The notes under the pieces were generated by a model. The model was not told the DNA's origin, did not search any database, and saw only the letters and a program-made list of their open reading frames with translations. Positions 56,367-64,000 of a stretch of DNA of 64,000 nucleotides are shown piece by piece. The DNA is from Pseudomonadota bacterium. GTDB taxonomy: Bacteria; Pseudomonadota; Gammaproteobacteria; Burkholderiales; Burkholderiaceae_C. Where the stretch lies: assembly GCA_963205115.1 (NCBI GenBank), contig CAUJHV010000004.1, forward strand, positions 99,878-163,877, read 5' to 3'. The position numbers and the translations under genes are program-made. How positions within the stretch are numbered: the first letter of the stretch is position 1; every line of letters starts with the position of its first letter.

Positions 56367-57787
56367 CAGAAGAATGTCGCGCTGACCTGGAAGAGCTTTT
56401 CGATCTCGCGCACCATGCGCTTGCGCGGCACGAAGATGATGACGTGGTCGTGGGTCTGCACCACGGTGTCGTGGTGCGCGATGATGACCTCGGGCTTGGC
56501 GTCGTCACCGGCCTCCGTGCCGTCGGGGCGGTGCAGGCCGCGCACGATGGCGCCGACCTGCGCGCCCTTGGGCAGGCCGATCTCGTCCATGCGCCGCCCG
56601 GCCATGCGACAGGTCTTGGCGTCTCCACGCACGATGGCTTCGAGCGCCTCGGCCGCGCCGCGGCGCAGCGAGTGCACGGCTTCCACGTCGCCGCGCCGCA
56701 CATAGGCCAGCAGTTCGCCGATGACCGCGTGGCTGGGCGAGATCGCGATGTCGATCTGCGTGCCCTGCACGAGGTCGGCATAGGCCCGCCGGTTGATGAC
56801 GGCCAGCACGCGGCGCGCCCCCAGGCGCTTGGCCAGCAGGCAGCTCAGGATGTTGTCCTCGTCGTCGCCGGTCAGCGCGAGGAAGAGGTCCATGTCCTGG
56901 ACGTTTTCGTCGCCCAGCAGGTCTTCGTCGGTGGAGTCGCCGTGCAACACCAGGGTCTCGGCGGGCAGCTGGGTGGCCAGGTACTCGCAGCGCGGCCGGT
57001 TGGACTCGATGATCTTGACCTCCCAGTCCGTGCCGAGTTCGCGCGCCAGGCGCAGGCCGACCTTGCCGCCGCCGGCCACCATGACGCGGCGCACCGGCCG
57101 GTCCATCTTGCGCAGCGCGCCCAGCACGGCCCGGATGTGTTCGGTGGCCGCCAGCACGAAGACCTCGTCGCCCGGCTCGACGCGTGTGCCGCCGTCCAGC
57201 ACGGGCAGCACCGCATCCTGGCGGTAGATGGCCACGATGCGCATCTCGGCTCCGGGCACGAGGCTGGGGATCTCAGACAGGCTGTGCAGCACCAGCGGCC
57301 CGCCGGCCACGGCGCGCACGGCGATCAGGCTGACCAGCCCGTTGGCGAATTCCAGGACCTGCAGCGCCTCGGGGTACTCGATGAGCTTGCGGATGTAGGC
57401 GGTCACGGTCTGCTCGGGGCAGATGACCTGGTCGACATCGAAACCCTGCTCGCCCAGCAGCGGCGACCCATTCTCGAATTCCGGGCTGCGCAAGCGCGCG
57501 ATCGTGGTGGGCACGCGGTAGACCTCGCGCGCCACCTTGCAGACCACCAGGTTGGTCTCGTCCAGCGGCGCGCAGGCGATCAGCATGTCGGCATCCTCGA
57601 TGCCGGCGTCCTTCAGCACGCTGGGCTGGATGGCATTGCCGGCCACGCCGCGCAGGTCCAGCCGTTCCTGCAGGAATCGCAGGCGCTGCGGATCGGTGTC
57701 GACCAGCGTGATGTCGTTCTTCTCCGACAGCAGACTCTCGGCCACGCTTTCGCCGACGCGGCCGGCTCCGACGATGACGATGTTCAA
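56366..57787 (-). CDS. trkA: Trk system regulatory subunit TrkA
   Basis: Cytoplasmic gating protein of 473 residues with two NAD-binding RCK halves: MNIVIVGAGRVGESVAESL at the start and RVMVAGGGKVGLRLARELG near residue 235, each followed by TrkA-C domains (SLVPGAEMRIVAIYRQDAVL and GLPKGAQVGAIVRG). It regulates TrkH by nucleotide binding. It lies 24 bases after the VOC gene and overlaps trkH. Confidence 0.95.
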   Translation of the reverse strand: MNIVIVGAGRVGESVAESLLSEKNDITLVDTDPQRLRFLQERLDLRGVAGNAIQPSVLKDAGIEDADMLIACAPLDETNLVVCKVAREVYRVPTTIARLRSPEFENGSPLLGEQGFDVDQVICPEQTVTAYIRKLIEYPEALQVLEFANGLVSLIAVRAVAGGPLVLHSLSEIPSLVPGAEMRIVAIYRQDAVLPVLDGGTRVEPGDEVFVLAATEHIRAVLGALRKMDRPVRRVMVAGGGKVGLRLARELGTDWEVKIIESNRPRCEYLATQLPAETLVLHGDSTDEDLLGDENVQDMDLFLALTGDDEDNILSCLLAKRLGARRVLAVINRRAYADLVQGTQIDIAISPSHAVIGELLAYVRRGDVEAVHSLRRGAAEALEAIVRGDAKTCRMAGRRMDEIGLPKGAQVGAIVRGLHRPDGTEAGDDAKPEVIIAHHDTVVQTHDHVIIFVPRKRMVREIEKLFQVSATFF

Positions 57788-57811
57788 GGGCGGTCCCGGG
57801 GGTCTGGCGTG

Positions 57812-58243
57812 TTATTGCTTGGCGAAGAGCTGTCCGATGTCGGCAAAGGCCTTGAACTCCAGCGCGTTGCCGGAGGGGTCGAGGAAAAACAGCGTGGCCT
57901 GCTCGCCGGCCAAGCCCTTGAAGCGGACGTGCGGCTCGATGATGAAACGGGTGCCCGCTGCGCGCAGCTTGTCGGCCAGCGCCTGCCACTCGGCCATGGG
58001 CAGGACCACGCCGAAGTGGCGCACCGGCACCGCGTCACCATCGACCTGGCCGGTGGCCGCCAGTCGGCACTCGTGCGGCGACAGATGGGCGACCACCTGG
58101 TGGCCGTAGAGATCGAAATCGATCCAGTCCGGCGAGCTGCGGCCCTCGGGGCAGCCCAGCAGGCCGCCGTAGAAGGCGCGTGCAACCGCCAGGTCGTGCA
58201 CGGGAAAGGCCAGGTGGAAGGGGCGGATGGCGTTGTCGTTCAT
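57812..58243 (-). CDS. VOC (glyoxalase/dioxygenase superfamily) protein
   Basis: A 143-residue vicinal-oxygen-chelate fold protein: RPFHLAFPVHDLAVARAFYGGLLG, DLYGHQVVAHLSP, RHFGVVLPMAEWQALADKL and TLFFLDPSGNALEFKAF, giving the expected His and Glu metal ligands. The best family match is the dioxygenase-like VOC group. The ATG at 58243 overlaps the DUF3482 stop (ATGA). Substrate unknown. Confidence 0.85.
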   Translation of the reverse strand: MNDNAIRPFHLAFPVHDLAVARAFYGGLLGCPEGRSSPDWIDFDLYGHQVVAHLSPHECRLAATGQVDGDAVPVRHFGVVLPMAEWQALADKLRAAGTRFIIEPHVRFKGLAGEQATLFFLDPSGNALEFKAFADIGQLFAKQ

Positions 58244-59787
58244 GGCTGTGATTGTGCGACGCCGGGAGACTTCTCCATCAGCTCGCGGGCTTCGGGGTAC
58301 AGGCGCACGAGGACCTGGCGCAACACGGCGTCCAGCTGCGGGCGCAGCATCGCCTCCAGCTGGTCGGCCTGCGGCGGTGCATCCAATGCCCCTGCGCGGC
58401 TGGCCCACACGGCCGCCAGTGCCGGCTGTACGGTCTGCAGGACCTCGGCCACCTGCGCGCGCCAGTGCGGCGGGGCTCCGCCCTGCGCCCATTCGCCGCG
58501 GCCGCGCCCGAAATGCGCCACCGCCAGGTAGCGCAGCAGGGCCGCCTCGGTGATGGGCAGCATGGCCTGCGCGGACCAGCCCACCCAGGGCGGGCCGCCG
58601 CCGCGCATGACGTTCACACCCCGCGCCAGGCCCGCCGCCCCCAGCGCGCCGAGGAGCCCGCCGGCCAGCAAGCCGCCGCCCATCGTCAGCCCGCCGGTGG
58701 CCAGATCGGCCTTCAGGCCCGCCAGCGCACCGCTGAGCACGCCGCCCCAGATGGCGGCATGGCCTTCGTCGATGCGCGCATTCACCTCGATCTGCTGGGC
58801 CACACGCGCGAGGATCTCGCCCTGCGCGCGGCCGTGCAGCCCATGCAGCCGGATGAGTTCGGCCGTGCCGGCATTGACCTCGTCGTCCAGCGCCACGACG
58901 AGCCGCGCCTGCGCCTGTGCCGCCGCATCGGCCGGCGCCGGCCCGCCGCCGAGCTTCGCGCCCAGCCGCGCGGTCACGTCACGCCAGGCATCCGTCAATC
59001 GCCCCTGGCTGTCCAGCCGCATGCGTGTGTCGCCCACGCGGGCCAGTGAACGCGCCAGCGCACCCACGGCCTGCTCGAAGACAGCCAGTTGCTCGCCCTG
59101 CCAGGCCTGGCGCAGGCGCGCCATGCCCGCCTGACGTTGCACAGGCAGCACCGCCTGCACGGCCGCCAGCAGCGTGCCTTCCTGCACCCAGCAGCGCGCA
59201 AAGGCATCCATCGGCAGCACCTGTGCCACACCGGGCCAGGCCTGCAGGTGGCTGCGCCAGCGGGCGATGTCGCGCGCCTCGTCCTCTGGCGAGCGCTGCG
59301 CGCCCAGCTGGTTGAGCAGCACGATCACCGGCCGCTTCATCCAGGCCAGCAGCTGCATCTCGGAATCGACGTACGCGGCCGCCTGCGTGCTCTCCGCTGC
59401 ATTCACGAGGTAGAGCACCACGTCGGTCTGCTCGCGCACATGGCGCAGGGCCTGCTGGTTGGCCCAGAACGCACGGTCGCGCCAGCGGTCCCACACCTCG
59501 GCGAGGAACCAGCCCAGCGCCGTGCCTTCGCGCTGCAGGCGCTGCACCAGCCGCACCGTGTCGCCAAAACCCGGCGTGTCCCACAGGCGCAGTTCGTCGC
59601 CAGCTGCGCTGCGCGCCAGCAGATGCTCCTCGGAAAACTCGGTGACGTGCGGCTCGTCGCGCACCTCGCCCACCGCGCGGCGCAGCAGCGTGCGCGCCAG
59701 CGTGGTCTTGCCGGCATTGGTGTGGGAGATCAGGCTCAACGCAACGCGGACCGGCTCCGCGTCCGCGACTGCGAGGGCTTCAGGCAT
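58240..59787 (-). CDS. DUF3482 GTPase-like protein
   Basis: A 515-residue protein with an N-terminal Era/TrmE-like GTPase domain: P-loop SHTNAGKTTLARTLL, G3 as DTPGFGD, and a degenerate G4 NQLG in place of NKxD. A long helical middle follows, then a Gly-rich hydrophobic segment (LTMGGGLLAGGLLGALGAAGLARG) that could insert in or touch the membrane. It overlaps the DUF2868 gene by eight bases and the VOC gene by four. The pair DUF2868-DUF3482 recurs in proteobacteria without a known function. Confidence 0.82.
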   Translation of the reverse strand: MPEALAVADAEPVRVALSLISHTNAGKTTLARTLLRRAVGEVRDEPHVTEFSEEHLLARSAAGDELRLWDTPGFGDTVRLVQRLQREGTALGWFLAEVWDRWRDRAFWANQQALRHVREQTDVVLYLVNAAESTQAAAYVDSEMQLLAWMKRPVIVLLNQLGAQRSPEDEARDIARWRSHLQAWPGVAQVLPMDAFARCWVQEGTLLAAVQAVLPVQRQAGMARLRQAWQGEQLAVFEQAVGALARSLARVGDTRMRLDSQGRLTDAWRDVTARLGAKLGGGPAPADAAAQAQARLVVALDDEVNAGTAELIRLHGLHGRAQGEILARVAQQIEVNARIDEGHAAIWGGVLSGALAGLKADLATGGLTMGGGLLAGGLLGALGAAGLARGVNVMRGGGPPWVGWSAQAMLPITEAALLRYLAVAHFGRGRGEWAQGGAPPHWRAQVAEVLQTVQPALAAVWASRAGALDAPPQADQLEAMLRPQLDAVLRQVLVRLYPEARELMEKSPGVAQSQP

Positions 59788-61186
59788 TCAAGGCCCGCTG
59801 CAGCGCGGCCAGGTTCTCGGGCATGTCGGGTCGGTCGAGGTTGGCGCACAACAGGCGCAGGCCGTGCCGCTGGCCAAAACCCTGCCAGGCCGCGCGCCGT
59901 TCGTCCAGGCGCGCGGGCAACGACGCGAAGCGCACGCGGAAAGCCGCCTCGTCGACCAGCACCAGCAGCGTGGATGCCGGTTCGGCCGCGGCCATCTCCT
60001 TGACGAAGCGGCCGTGGTGTTCGTCTTCGGGTGTCGCGCCCAGGTCGACCAGCGCGATGCGCAGTACCGCGCCGGCCGTGCCCGCTCGCGCCCGCGCGGC
60101 CTCTTCGTCGCCCACCTGCGTGAGATCGGCGATCTTCAGCAGCAGGTCGTCGCCGAGTTCACGCGCCAGCAGTTCGCGCAGACCCAGCGCCGTCTGCGCG
60201 CCGGGCGCCTGCGCATACGGCAGCACCTGCACCAGCGCAGGCCCCGAGCGCCGCCAGCGCGCCAGCCGCTGCAGTTCACCCAGCGGCACGGGCACGGGCA
60301 GTCGACGGGACTTGGCGGTCGCCTGCGCGAAGGCCAGCACGGCCAGCACCAGCCGCGGGACGACGACCCACAGCGCCAGCGTCGCCGCGTAGAGGTGGAT
60401 CCAGGGCGCCGCGCTGGCCTTGGCCTCGGGCTGCTCCGGCGTCAGCCGCATCGCCGCGATCGCCACATCGTCCGGCACGGCGATGCCGGTGAGCGCCTGC
60501 GCCGGCGCCAGCAGCACGTTCAAGCCGGCCTGCACGGTGGGCGCCTCCAGGAAGGTGCTCTGCCAGGCCGCGCGGTAATCGAAGACCAGGCCGCGCAGGT
60601 AGAGGCCTGCCACCATGCCCGCCGCGATGGCCGCCGCACCCACGTGCACGACCGCGGCCGCACGCACCGTGGTCAGCGGCGCGCTGATCTCCGCCCAGCG
60701 CAGCGCAGCGGTCTTCAACGGGCCCAGGCCCACGCCACGCTCCCAAGCGGCCGCCACCAGGCGCCGCACCCAGCCATTGGAGGCCGCATGGTCGCGCAGC
60801 GTGCCCAAGGTCAGCACCGCGTACATCGCCAGGTTCCAGGCCACCAGGGCCCACACGGCCGGCGCCAGCAGGTTGACGTGATGGCCGCGGCCGATCAGGT
60901 CGGCAGCCAGGCCGACGACAAAGCCGGCCGCCAGCGCCAGGCCCAGCCAGGACCAGCGCCAGCCCGATCGCGCCAGCCAGCGGCCGATGGCCGGGTCGCG
61001 CGGCTCCAGGCGCTGCAGCGCGTGGCGCGCGCGCTCCGCCAGCAGCTGCTCGGGTGTGGCGTCAGCGGCTGCGCTCTCGGCCGCCAGGCGACCGGCCCAC
61101 TGGCCGTCCTCGCGCGACCACAGCGGGCCCTCGGCCTCGTCATAAGCCTGGACCAGCGTGACGCGTCGTGCGGTGGACTCGTTCAT
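59780..61186 (-). CDS. DUF2868 membrane protein
   Basis: A 468-residue protein with several transmembrane segments (about 80-100, 107-130, 178-200 and 275-295) and a soluble C-terminal domain (VLRIALVDLGATPEDEHHGRFV, LLVLVDEAAFRVRFASLPARLDERRAAWQGF). This matches DUF2868, partner of the GTPase-like DUF3482 encoded next. Start is ATG at 61186; a GTG at 61195 with AGGA eight bases upstream is equally possible. Function unknown. Confidence 0.78.
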   Translation of the reverse strand: MNESTARRVTLVQAYDEAEGPLWSREDGQWAGRLAAESAAADATPEQLLAERARHALQRLEPRDPAIGRWLARSGWRWSWLGLALAAGFVVGLAADLIGRGHHVNLLAPAVWALVAWNLAMYAVLTLGTLRDHAASNGWVRRLVAAAWERGVGLGPLKTAALRWAEISAPLTTVRAAAVVHVGAAAIAAGMVAGLYLRGLVFDYRAAWQSTFLEAPTVQAGLNVLLAPAQALTGIAVPDDVAIAAMRLTPEQPEAKASAAPWIHLYAATLALWVVVPRLVLAVLAFAQATAKSRRLPVPVPLGELQRLARWRRSGPALVQVLPYAQAPGAQTALGLRELLARELGDDLLLKIADLTQVGDEEAARARAGTAGAVLRIALVDLGATPEDEHHGRFVKEMAAAEPASTLLVLVDEAAFRVRFASLPARLDERRAAWQGFGQRHGLRLLCANLDRPDMPENLAALQRALNA

Positions 61187-61226
61187 CGTCGCCACCCGGG
61201 ATGTCCTGCGACCGTATGCGCGGCCC

Positions 61227-62357
61227 TCAAGCGAGCGCGCGCCCGATCAGGATTTTCTGCACTTCGCTCGTGCCTTCGTAGATCTGGCACACACGCACGT
61301 CGCGGTACAGCCGCTCGACCGGAAAGTCGCTGACATAGCCATAGCCGCCGTGCACCTGGATCGCTTCTGAGCACACACGCTCGGCCATCTCGCTGGCGAA
61401 GAGCTTGGCCATCGCCGCCTCTTTCAGGCAGGGCCGGCCGGCGTCCTTGAGCGAGGCGGCGTGGTGGATGAGCTGCCGTGCGGCTTCGATCTGCGTGGCC
61501 ATGTCGGCGAGCTTGAACTGCACGGCCTGGTGGTTGAAGATGGCCGTGCCAAATGCCTGGCGCTCGTGCGCATAGGCAAGCGCCGCCTCGAAGGCCGCGC
61601 GTGCCATGCCCACGGCCTGGCTGGCAATGCCGATGCGCCCGCCCTCCAGGCCCGACAGCGCGATCTTCAGGCCCATGCCTTCTTCGCCCAGCCGGTTGGC
61701 CGCCGGCACGCGGCAGTGTTCGAACAGGATCTGCGCGGTGTCGCTGCTGTGCTGGCCCATCTTGTCTTCCAGCCGCGCGACGCTGTAGCCCGGGGTGTTC
61801 GTCGGCACGAGGAAGGCACTGATGCCCTTCTTGCCGGCGGCCTTGTCGGTGACGGCCATGACGATGGCCACGTCGCCGTTCTTGCCGCTGGTGATGAACT
61901 GCTTGACACCGTCCAGCACGTAGTGGTCGCCTTCGCGGCGCGCCGTGGTGCGCAGCCCGCCGGCCTCGGACCCCACATGCGGCTCGGTCAGGCAGAACGC
62001 ACCCAGCATCTCCCCGCGCGCCAGCGGCGCGAGGAAGCGCTGCTTCTGGTCGTCGTTGCCGAAGGCCATGAGGATCGAACACACGGGGCAGTTGTTGACA
62101 CTGACCACGGTGCTGGTGCCGCCGTCACCGGCGGCGATTTCTTCCAGGATCAGCGACAGCGCCAGGTAGTCCAGCCCCGCGCCGCCCCAGGTCTCGGGCA
62201 CGGCCACGCCGTAGCAGCCCAGCGCCGCCAGGCCGCGCAGCGCGGCCTGCGGGAAGTGGTGGGTCTTGTCCCACTCGGCGGCATGCGGCCGGATCTCGGC
62301 CTGCACATACGCGCGCACGGCATCCTGAACGGCCAGGTGGTCATCTGACAACAGCAT
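61227..62357 (-). CDS. Acyl-CoA dehydrogenase (short-chain type)
   Basis: FAD enzyme of 376 residues. It shows AFCLTEPHVGSEAGGLRTTA, DGVKQFITSGKNGDV, the arginine helix ERQAFGTAIFNHQAVQFKLADM and VHGGYGYVSDFPVERLYRDVRV. The catalytic Glu is in IYEGTSEVQ, the position used by short- and medium-chain enzymes rather than isovaleryl-CoA dehydrogenase, so a butyryl- or isobutyryl-type substrate is favoured. A partial thiolase lies just over 1.4 kb away on the same strand, and an SDR gene lies directly upstream. Confidence 0.92.
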   Translation of the reverse strand: MLLSDDHLAVQDAVRAYVQAEIRPHAAEWDKTHHFPQAALRGLAALGCYGVAVPETWGGAGLDYLALSLILEEIAAGDGGTSTVVSVNNCPVCSILMAFGNDDQKQRFLAPLARGEMLGAFCLTEPHVGSEAGGLRTTARREGDHYVLDGVKQFITSGKNGDVAIVMAVTDKAAGKKGISAFLVPTNTPGYSVARLEDKMGQHSSDTAQILFEHCRVPAANRLGEEGMGLKIALSGLEGGRIGIASQAVGMARAAFEAALAYAHERQAFGTAIFNHQAVQFKLADMATQIEAARQLIHHAASLKDAGRPCLKEAAMAKLFASEMAERVCSEAIQVHGGYGYVSDFPVERLYRDVRVCQIYEGTSEVQKILIGRALA

Positions 62358-62399
62358 CGGAAATCCTCTCTCGGGATGCGCGCCCCGCGGGGCGCCGAC

Positions 62400-63068
62400 T
62401 CACCAGCTCAGCGGCGAGCCATCGATATCGAAGAAGCCGCCATTGTCGGCAGCCGTCGATCCGGCGATCTTGCGCCGGATGCCCGCGGCACTGTCGGCCA
62501 CGTCCAGGTCGGCACCGGCGCCGCCCATGTCCGTGCGCACCCAGCCGGGGTGCATCGCCCAGCACACGGCCTTGCCGGCCAGCAGCAGCGAAGCGTCCTT
62601 GAGGACGGAGTTCGCCGCCGCCTTGGACGCGCGGTACAGCCAGCCGTTGCCGTGGGTGCGCAGGCCCATGGAGCCCATGCGCGACGTAATCACGACCACG
62701 CGTGCCTCGGGCGTGAGCACAGGCGCCAGGCGGGGCAGCACGCGCATCGGGCCCAGCACGTTGGTGTGCATGACCTGGTCGAAATCGGCCAGCGCGGGCG
62801 GCTCGAAATCGCCCAGACGCGGCCCGTAGACCCCGGCGTTGACCACGGCCACGTCGAAACTTGCGGCGCCATTCGGCCAGACCAGCTCGGCACAGCTGGC
62901 GGCGTCCGTCACGTCCAGATGCAGCACGCGCGCGCCCAGGGCATGCAGCCGTTCCGCACCGGTGGCGTCACGCGCCGTGGCCGTGACCGCATCGCCGCCA
63001 GCCCGGTACTGGCGCGCCAGTTCCAGGCCGATGCCGCGCGAGGCGCCGATGATGAGGATGTTCTTCAT
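62400..63068 (-). CDS. Short-chain dehydrogenase/reductase
   Basis: A 222-residue SDR with the Rossmann motif NILIIGASRGIGLELARQY, the NAG motif VVNAGVYG, and the Ser-Tyr-Lys set in VITSRMGSMG and WLYRASKAAANSVL. The ATG at 63068 directly precedes the fold. Closest in style to C-factor-like SDRs. Substrate unknown; it lies 42 bases upstream of the acyl-CoA dehydrogenase gene. Confidence 0.88.
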   Translation of the reverse strand: MKNILIIGASRGIGLELARQYRAGGDAVTATARDATGAERLHALGARVLHLDVTDAASCAELVWPNGAASFDVAVVNAGVYGPRLGDFEPPALADFDQVMHTNVLGPMRVLPRLAPVLTPEARVVVITSRMGSMGLRTHGNGWLYRASKAAANSVLKDASLLLAGKAVCWAMHPGWVRTDMGGAGADLDVADSAAGIRRKIAGSTAADNGGFFDIDGSPLSW

Positions 63069-63105
63069 GTGTGCCGGCCTTCCGGATACTCCCAATCTCC
63101 CCGCA

Positions 63106-63783
63106 TCATGCCGCACTCGGGCGGAACAAGGCCAGCCGCAGCGCCAGGGTCAGGAACAGCAGCCCGCCGGTGGCCTGCAGCGCGCGCCCGGCCCAGACGC
63201 TTGCCGACAGGCGCCGCATCTGGGCGGCCAGGGCCACCAGCGCCAGCAGGAACAGCCCGCCCTGCACGACGAACCACGCGCCCAGCAGCAGAAACGAGCC
63301 GGTCTGGCTGGGCGAATCCGCCGGCACGAATTGCGGCAGGAAGGCCAGGAAGAACAGCGCCACCTTCGGGTTCAACACATTGGTGAACAGGCCGGTGCGG
63401 AACTCCGCGAGATCACCGCGAGACGCGGCTTCCGGCATCGCCCCGGCGGCCGCGCCCTGGCCTTTTCCGCGCGGCTGCAAGGCACGCCACAGCATGCCCA
63501 GCCCCAGCCATGCGAGATAGGCCGCACCGGCCCACTGCAGGGCCAGGAAGGCCGCCGGATACACCGCCAGCAAGGCCGCCAGCCCGAAGGCCGCGGCCAG
63601 TGCATGCACCGCGCAGCCCGCCGTGATGCCCAGCGCGGCCGCCACGCCGGCGCGTGTGCCGCCTTGCAGCGTGCGGCTGACGGTCAGCAGAAAGTCCACG
63701 CCCGGCGTCGCGTTGAGCACCAGCACGGCCGATGCAAACACGGCCAGTTCAGCAGGCCCGGGAAAGATGCCTGGGCCCGCCAT
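63106..63783 (-). CDS. LysE-family amino acid exporter (RhtB type)
   Basis: A 225-residue inner membrane exporter with about six helices. The N-terminal AVLVLNATPGVDFLLTVSRTLQGGTRAGV and the central FRTGLFTNVLNPKVALFFLAFLPQFV are the LysE/RhtB signatures. Substrate unknown, commonly homoserine, threonine or leucine. The ATG at 63783 follows the thiolase gene by 40 bases. Confidence 0.9.
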   Translation of the reverse strand: MAGPGIFPGPAELAVFASAVLVLNATPGVDFLLTVSRTLQGGTRAGVAAALGITAGCAVHALAAAFGLAALLAVYPAAFLALQWAGAAYLAWLGLGMLWRALQPRGKGQGAAAGAMPEAASRGDLAEFRTGLFTNVLNPKVALFFLAFLPQFVPADSPSQTGSFLLLGAWFVVQGGLFLLALVALAAQMRRLSASVWAGRALQATGGLLFLTLALRLALFRPSAA

Positions 63784-63823
63784 CACGAGACCCAGGGCGG
63801 GGCGCGCAGTGGCCGCGCGCGCC

Positions 63824-64000
<177 letters not shown>

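Noticed and set aside
61227..62357. Assignment of the acyl-CoA dehydrogenase as isovaleryl-CoA dehydrogenase (liuA)
   Set aside because: The catalytic Glu is at the IYEGTSE position of short-chain enzymes; isovaleryl-CoA dehydrogenase has a different residue there and the gene is 7 kb from the mcc genes.

Overview
The window is high-GC, gene-dense DNA from a betaproteobacterium, most likely a member of Burkholderiales (Comamonadaceae/Sphaerotilaceae type). This rests on gene content: two Bug-type tripartite tricarboxylate receptors, a complete nap operon, class II ribonucleotide reductase, an SSS-type sensor kinase beside actP/yjcH, and the mcc/HMG-CoA-lyase leucine pathway. The genus cannot be fixed from the sequence alone. 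About 60 protein genes were identified. No rRNA, tRNA, CRISPR array, insertion sequence or prophage was seen; it reads as ordinary chromosomal backbone with metabolic islands.

Layout. 1-3 kb: a branched-chain-amino-acid-type ABC receptor (cut by the window edge) behind a near-consensus sigma-54 promoter, with a PAS/AAA+/Fis sigma-54 activator and an alpha/beta hydrolase nearby on the same strand. 3-7.7 kb: an OmpA-like protein, then a malonate operon (malonyl-CoA decarboxylase, Bug receptor, malonyl-CoA synthetase). 7.7-17 kb: an anaerobic respiration island, with usp, hemerythrin, sirB and napF on the minus strand, napDAGHBC on the plus strand, and a Crp/Fnr (Dnr-like) regulator at the end. 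17-21.6 kb: an O-antigen-ligase-like membrane protein and a lipoprotein with three carbohydrate-binding modules plus DUF1996. 21.6-31.3 kb: an omega-aminotransferase, a small cytochrome c, DUF488, an epimerase-like protein, Nudix, a second Bug receptor, class II RNR, DUF454 and nitronate monooxygenase. 31.3-36.5 kb: a WecG/TagA glycosyltransferase fused to a STAS domain and the dTDP-L-rhamnose genes rfbBDAC. 36.6-45.7 kb: an acetate-type signalling and uptake block (DUF294, small membrane protein, SSS-histidine kinase, stand-alone receiver, DnaQ exonuclease fused to a degenerate kinase; then yjcH-actP). 45.8-54 kb: leucine/isovalerate degradation (carboxyltransferase, biotin carboxylase, HMG-CoA lyase) mixed with small housekeeping genes. 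54-61.2 kb: a CbiM-like protein, then DUF2868-DUF3482-VOC-trkA-trkH. 61.2-64 kb: acyl-CoA dehydrogenase, SDR, LysE exporter and the C-terminal end of a thiolase.

How it fits together. Five TTGA-N6-TCAA-type sites (one with a degenerate half) lie in front of usp, between napF and napD, between napD and napA, in front of cytochrome c, and in front of the nitronate monooxygenase. The window also encodes a Crp/Fnr protein whose recognition helix has the matching E-x2-S-R residues. This suggests a local oxygen/nitrogen-oxide regulon. The most unusual protein architectures are the DnaQ-pseudokinase, the GT26-STAS fusion, the 3xCBM-DUF1996 lipoprotein, and the DUF2868/DUF3482 GTPase pair locked into a potassium-uptake operon.
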